From: Candidatus Njordarchaeota archaeon
GTDB lineage: Archaea; Asgardarchaeota; Njordarchaeia; Njordarchaeales; JAHKLH01
Assembly: GCA_029856635.1 (NCBI GenBank)
Contig: JAHKLH010000095.1
Location: forward strand, 1-6,204
Reading direction: 5' to 3'
DNA: 6,204 nt
The translations under genes and the position numbers were made by a program. Positions 5,860 through 6,204 of this stretch are shown here, piece after piece; position 1 is the stretch's first letter; every line of letters starts with the position of its first letter. Under the pieces are notes generated by a model. It worked only from the letters and a program-made list of their open reading frames with translations, did not search any database and had not been told where the DNA came from.

Positions 5860-6199
5860 TTCCCTCACCCCTCATCAACATATCCACGGTCTTAACCAAA
5901 TCATTCCAGAACTTCAACATCTCATTCAAAACAATCCGGCCCTTTTGCGAAATTCGATAGTATTTCCTTGCACGTCCACAAGTAATTTTCCATTCTCCTA
6001 TTACATATCCCCGTTGCTCCAAACGCCGCAACAAAGGGTACAATGTCCCTTCCTCGATATGCAATAAAGTACCAAAGCGATGCAATGTCTTTGAAATCTC
6101 GTATCCATACATCTCTCTCTTGCTCAAAAGCATAAGAATACACATCTCTATCACGCCTCTTCGCATTTCTTTTTTCCACACATCCAACTGAATTACCAT
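5852..6199 (-). CDS. PadR-family transcriptional regulator
   Basis: A 115-residue winged-helix DNA-binding protein. The family core is clear: GVIEMCILMLLSK (15-27), YGYEIS (31-36), EEGTLYPLLRRLEQRGYV (49-66) for the recognition helix and start of the wing, GRARKYYRISQKG (75-87) for the wing, and a C-terminal helix (88-109) for dimerisation. Length fits the short PadR class without a large effector domain. Such regulators usually repress their own operon, which here includes the HAAS membrane protein; the promoter lies beyond the window, so this cannot be seen. ATG 6199 is the likely start because the residues before GVIEM match usual PadR N-termini, but only 5 upstream bases are available and an extension cannot be excluded. 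Confidence 0.88.
   Translation of the reverse strand: MVIQLDVWKKEMRRGVIEMCILMLLSKREMYGYEISKTLHRFGTLLHIEEGTLYPLLRRLEQRGYVIGEWKITCGRARKYYRISQKGRIVLNEMLKFWNDLVKTVDMLMRGEGNE
5865..5869 (-). promoter_or_regulatory. Ribosome binding site of the HAAS membrane gene
   Basis: Read on the minus strand, GGTGA is followed by GGGAA and ATG 5859. It lies inside the end of the PadR gene and supports coupled translation and the shorter start. Confidence 0.55.
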
Positions 6200-6204
6200 G
6201 CATA

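Noticed and set aside
5789..6067. 92-residue plus-strand frame antisense to the PadR and HAAS genes
   Set aside because: The opposite strand carries the full PadR core motifs and a coupled start; this frame has no recognisable features.
5922..6203. Second minus-strand frame overlapping the PadR gene from ATG 6203
   Set aside because: It is a frame-shifted reading of the PadR gene with no domain pattern.
1..6204. CRISPR array, insertion sequence or attachment site
   Set aside because: No regularly spaced long repeats, terminal inverted repeats, transposase or integrase motifs were seen.

Overview
The window is AT-rich (under 40% G+C by eye) and looks archaeal. It carries a cytoplasmic F420-type [NiFe] hydrogenase, a primase-family (archaeo-eukaryotic primase, AEP) protein, a TATA/BRE-like promoter element, T-run termination and GGTGA-type ribosome binding sites. 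The F420 hydrogenase implies an organism that uses coenzyme F420. No methanogenesis gene is visible, so the lineage (methanogen or another uncultivated archaeon) cannot be fixed from here.

Layout. Bases 1-119 are noticeably more GC-rich in their first ~80 positions and may hold the last codons of a plus-strand gene. A minus-strand pair follows: a compact AEP polymerase/primase-like protein (120-1361) downstream of a DUF6884-like small protein (1434-1895). A 99-bp divergent region (1896-1994) with one nearly symmetric TATA-like element separates this pair from a plus-strand operon. That operon is frhA (1995-3170), frhG (about 3182-3880) and frhB (3898-4740), and it ends in a T-run. Convergent to it, on the minus strand, lie a PadR-family regulator (5852-6199) and a translationally coupled six-pass membrane protein with an N-terminal HAAS/DUF1700-like domain (4768-5859).

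How the genes work together. FrhA would oxidise or evolve H2 at a NiFe centre, FrhG would pass electrons through three [4Fe-4S] clusters, and FrhB would exchange them with F420 through FAD. The operon lacks the usual frhD maturation peptidase gene, and FrhA ends only four residues after its last Ni-site motif. The PadR/HAAS pair is a known kind of regulator plus membrane-sensor unit whose signal is unknown. The AEP/DUF6884 pair has no recognisable pathway. It is the most open-ended part of the window, though I cannot show that it is a new system.

Four of the genes share a Shine-Dalgarno core placed exactly 5 nt before the start codon. I used this to move three starts downstream of the longest open frame.
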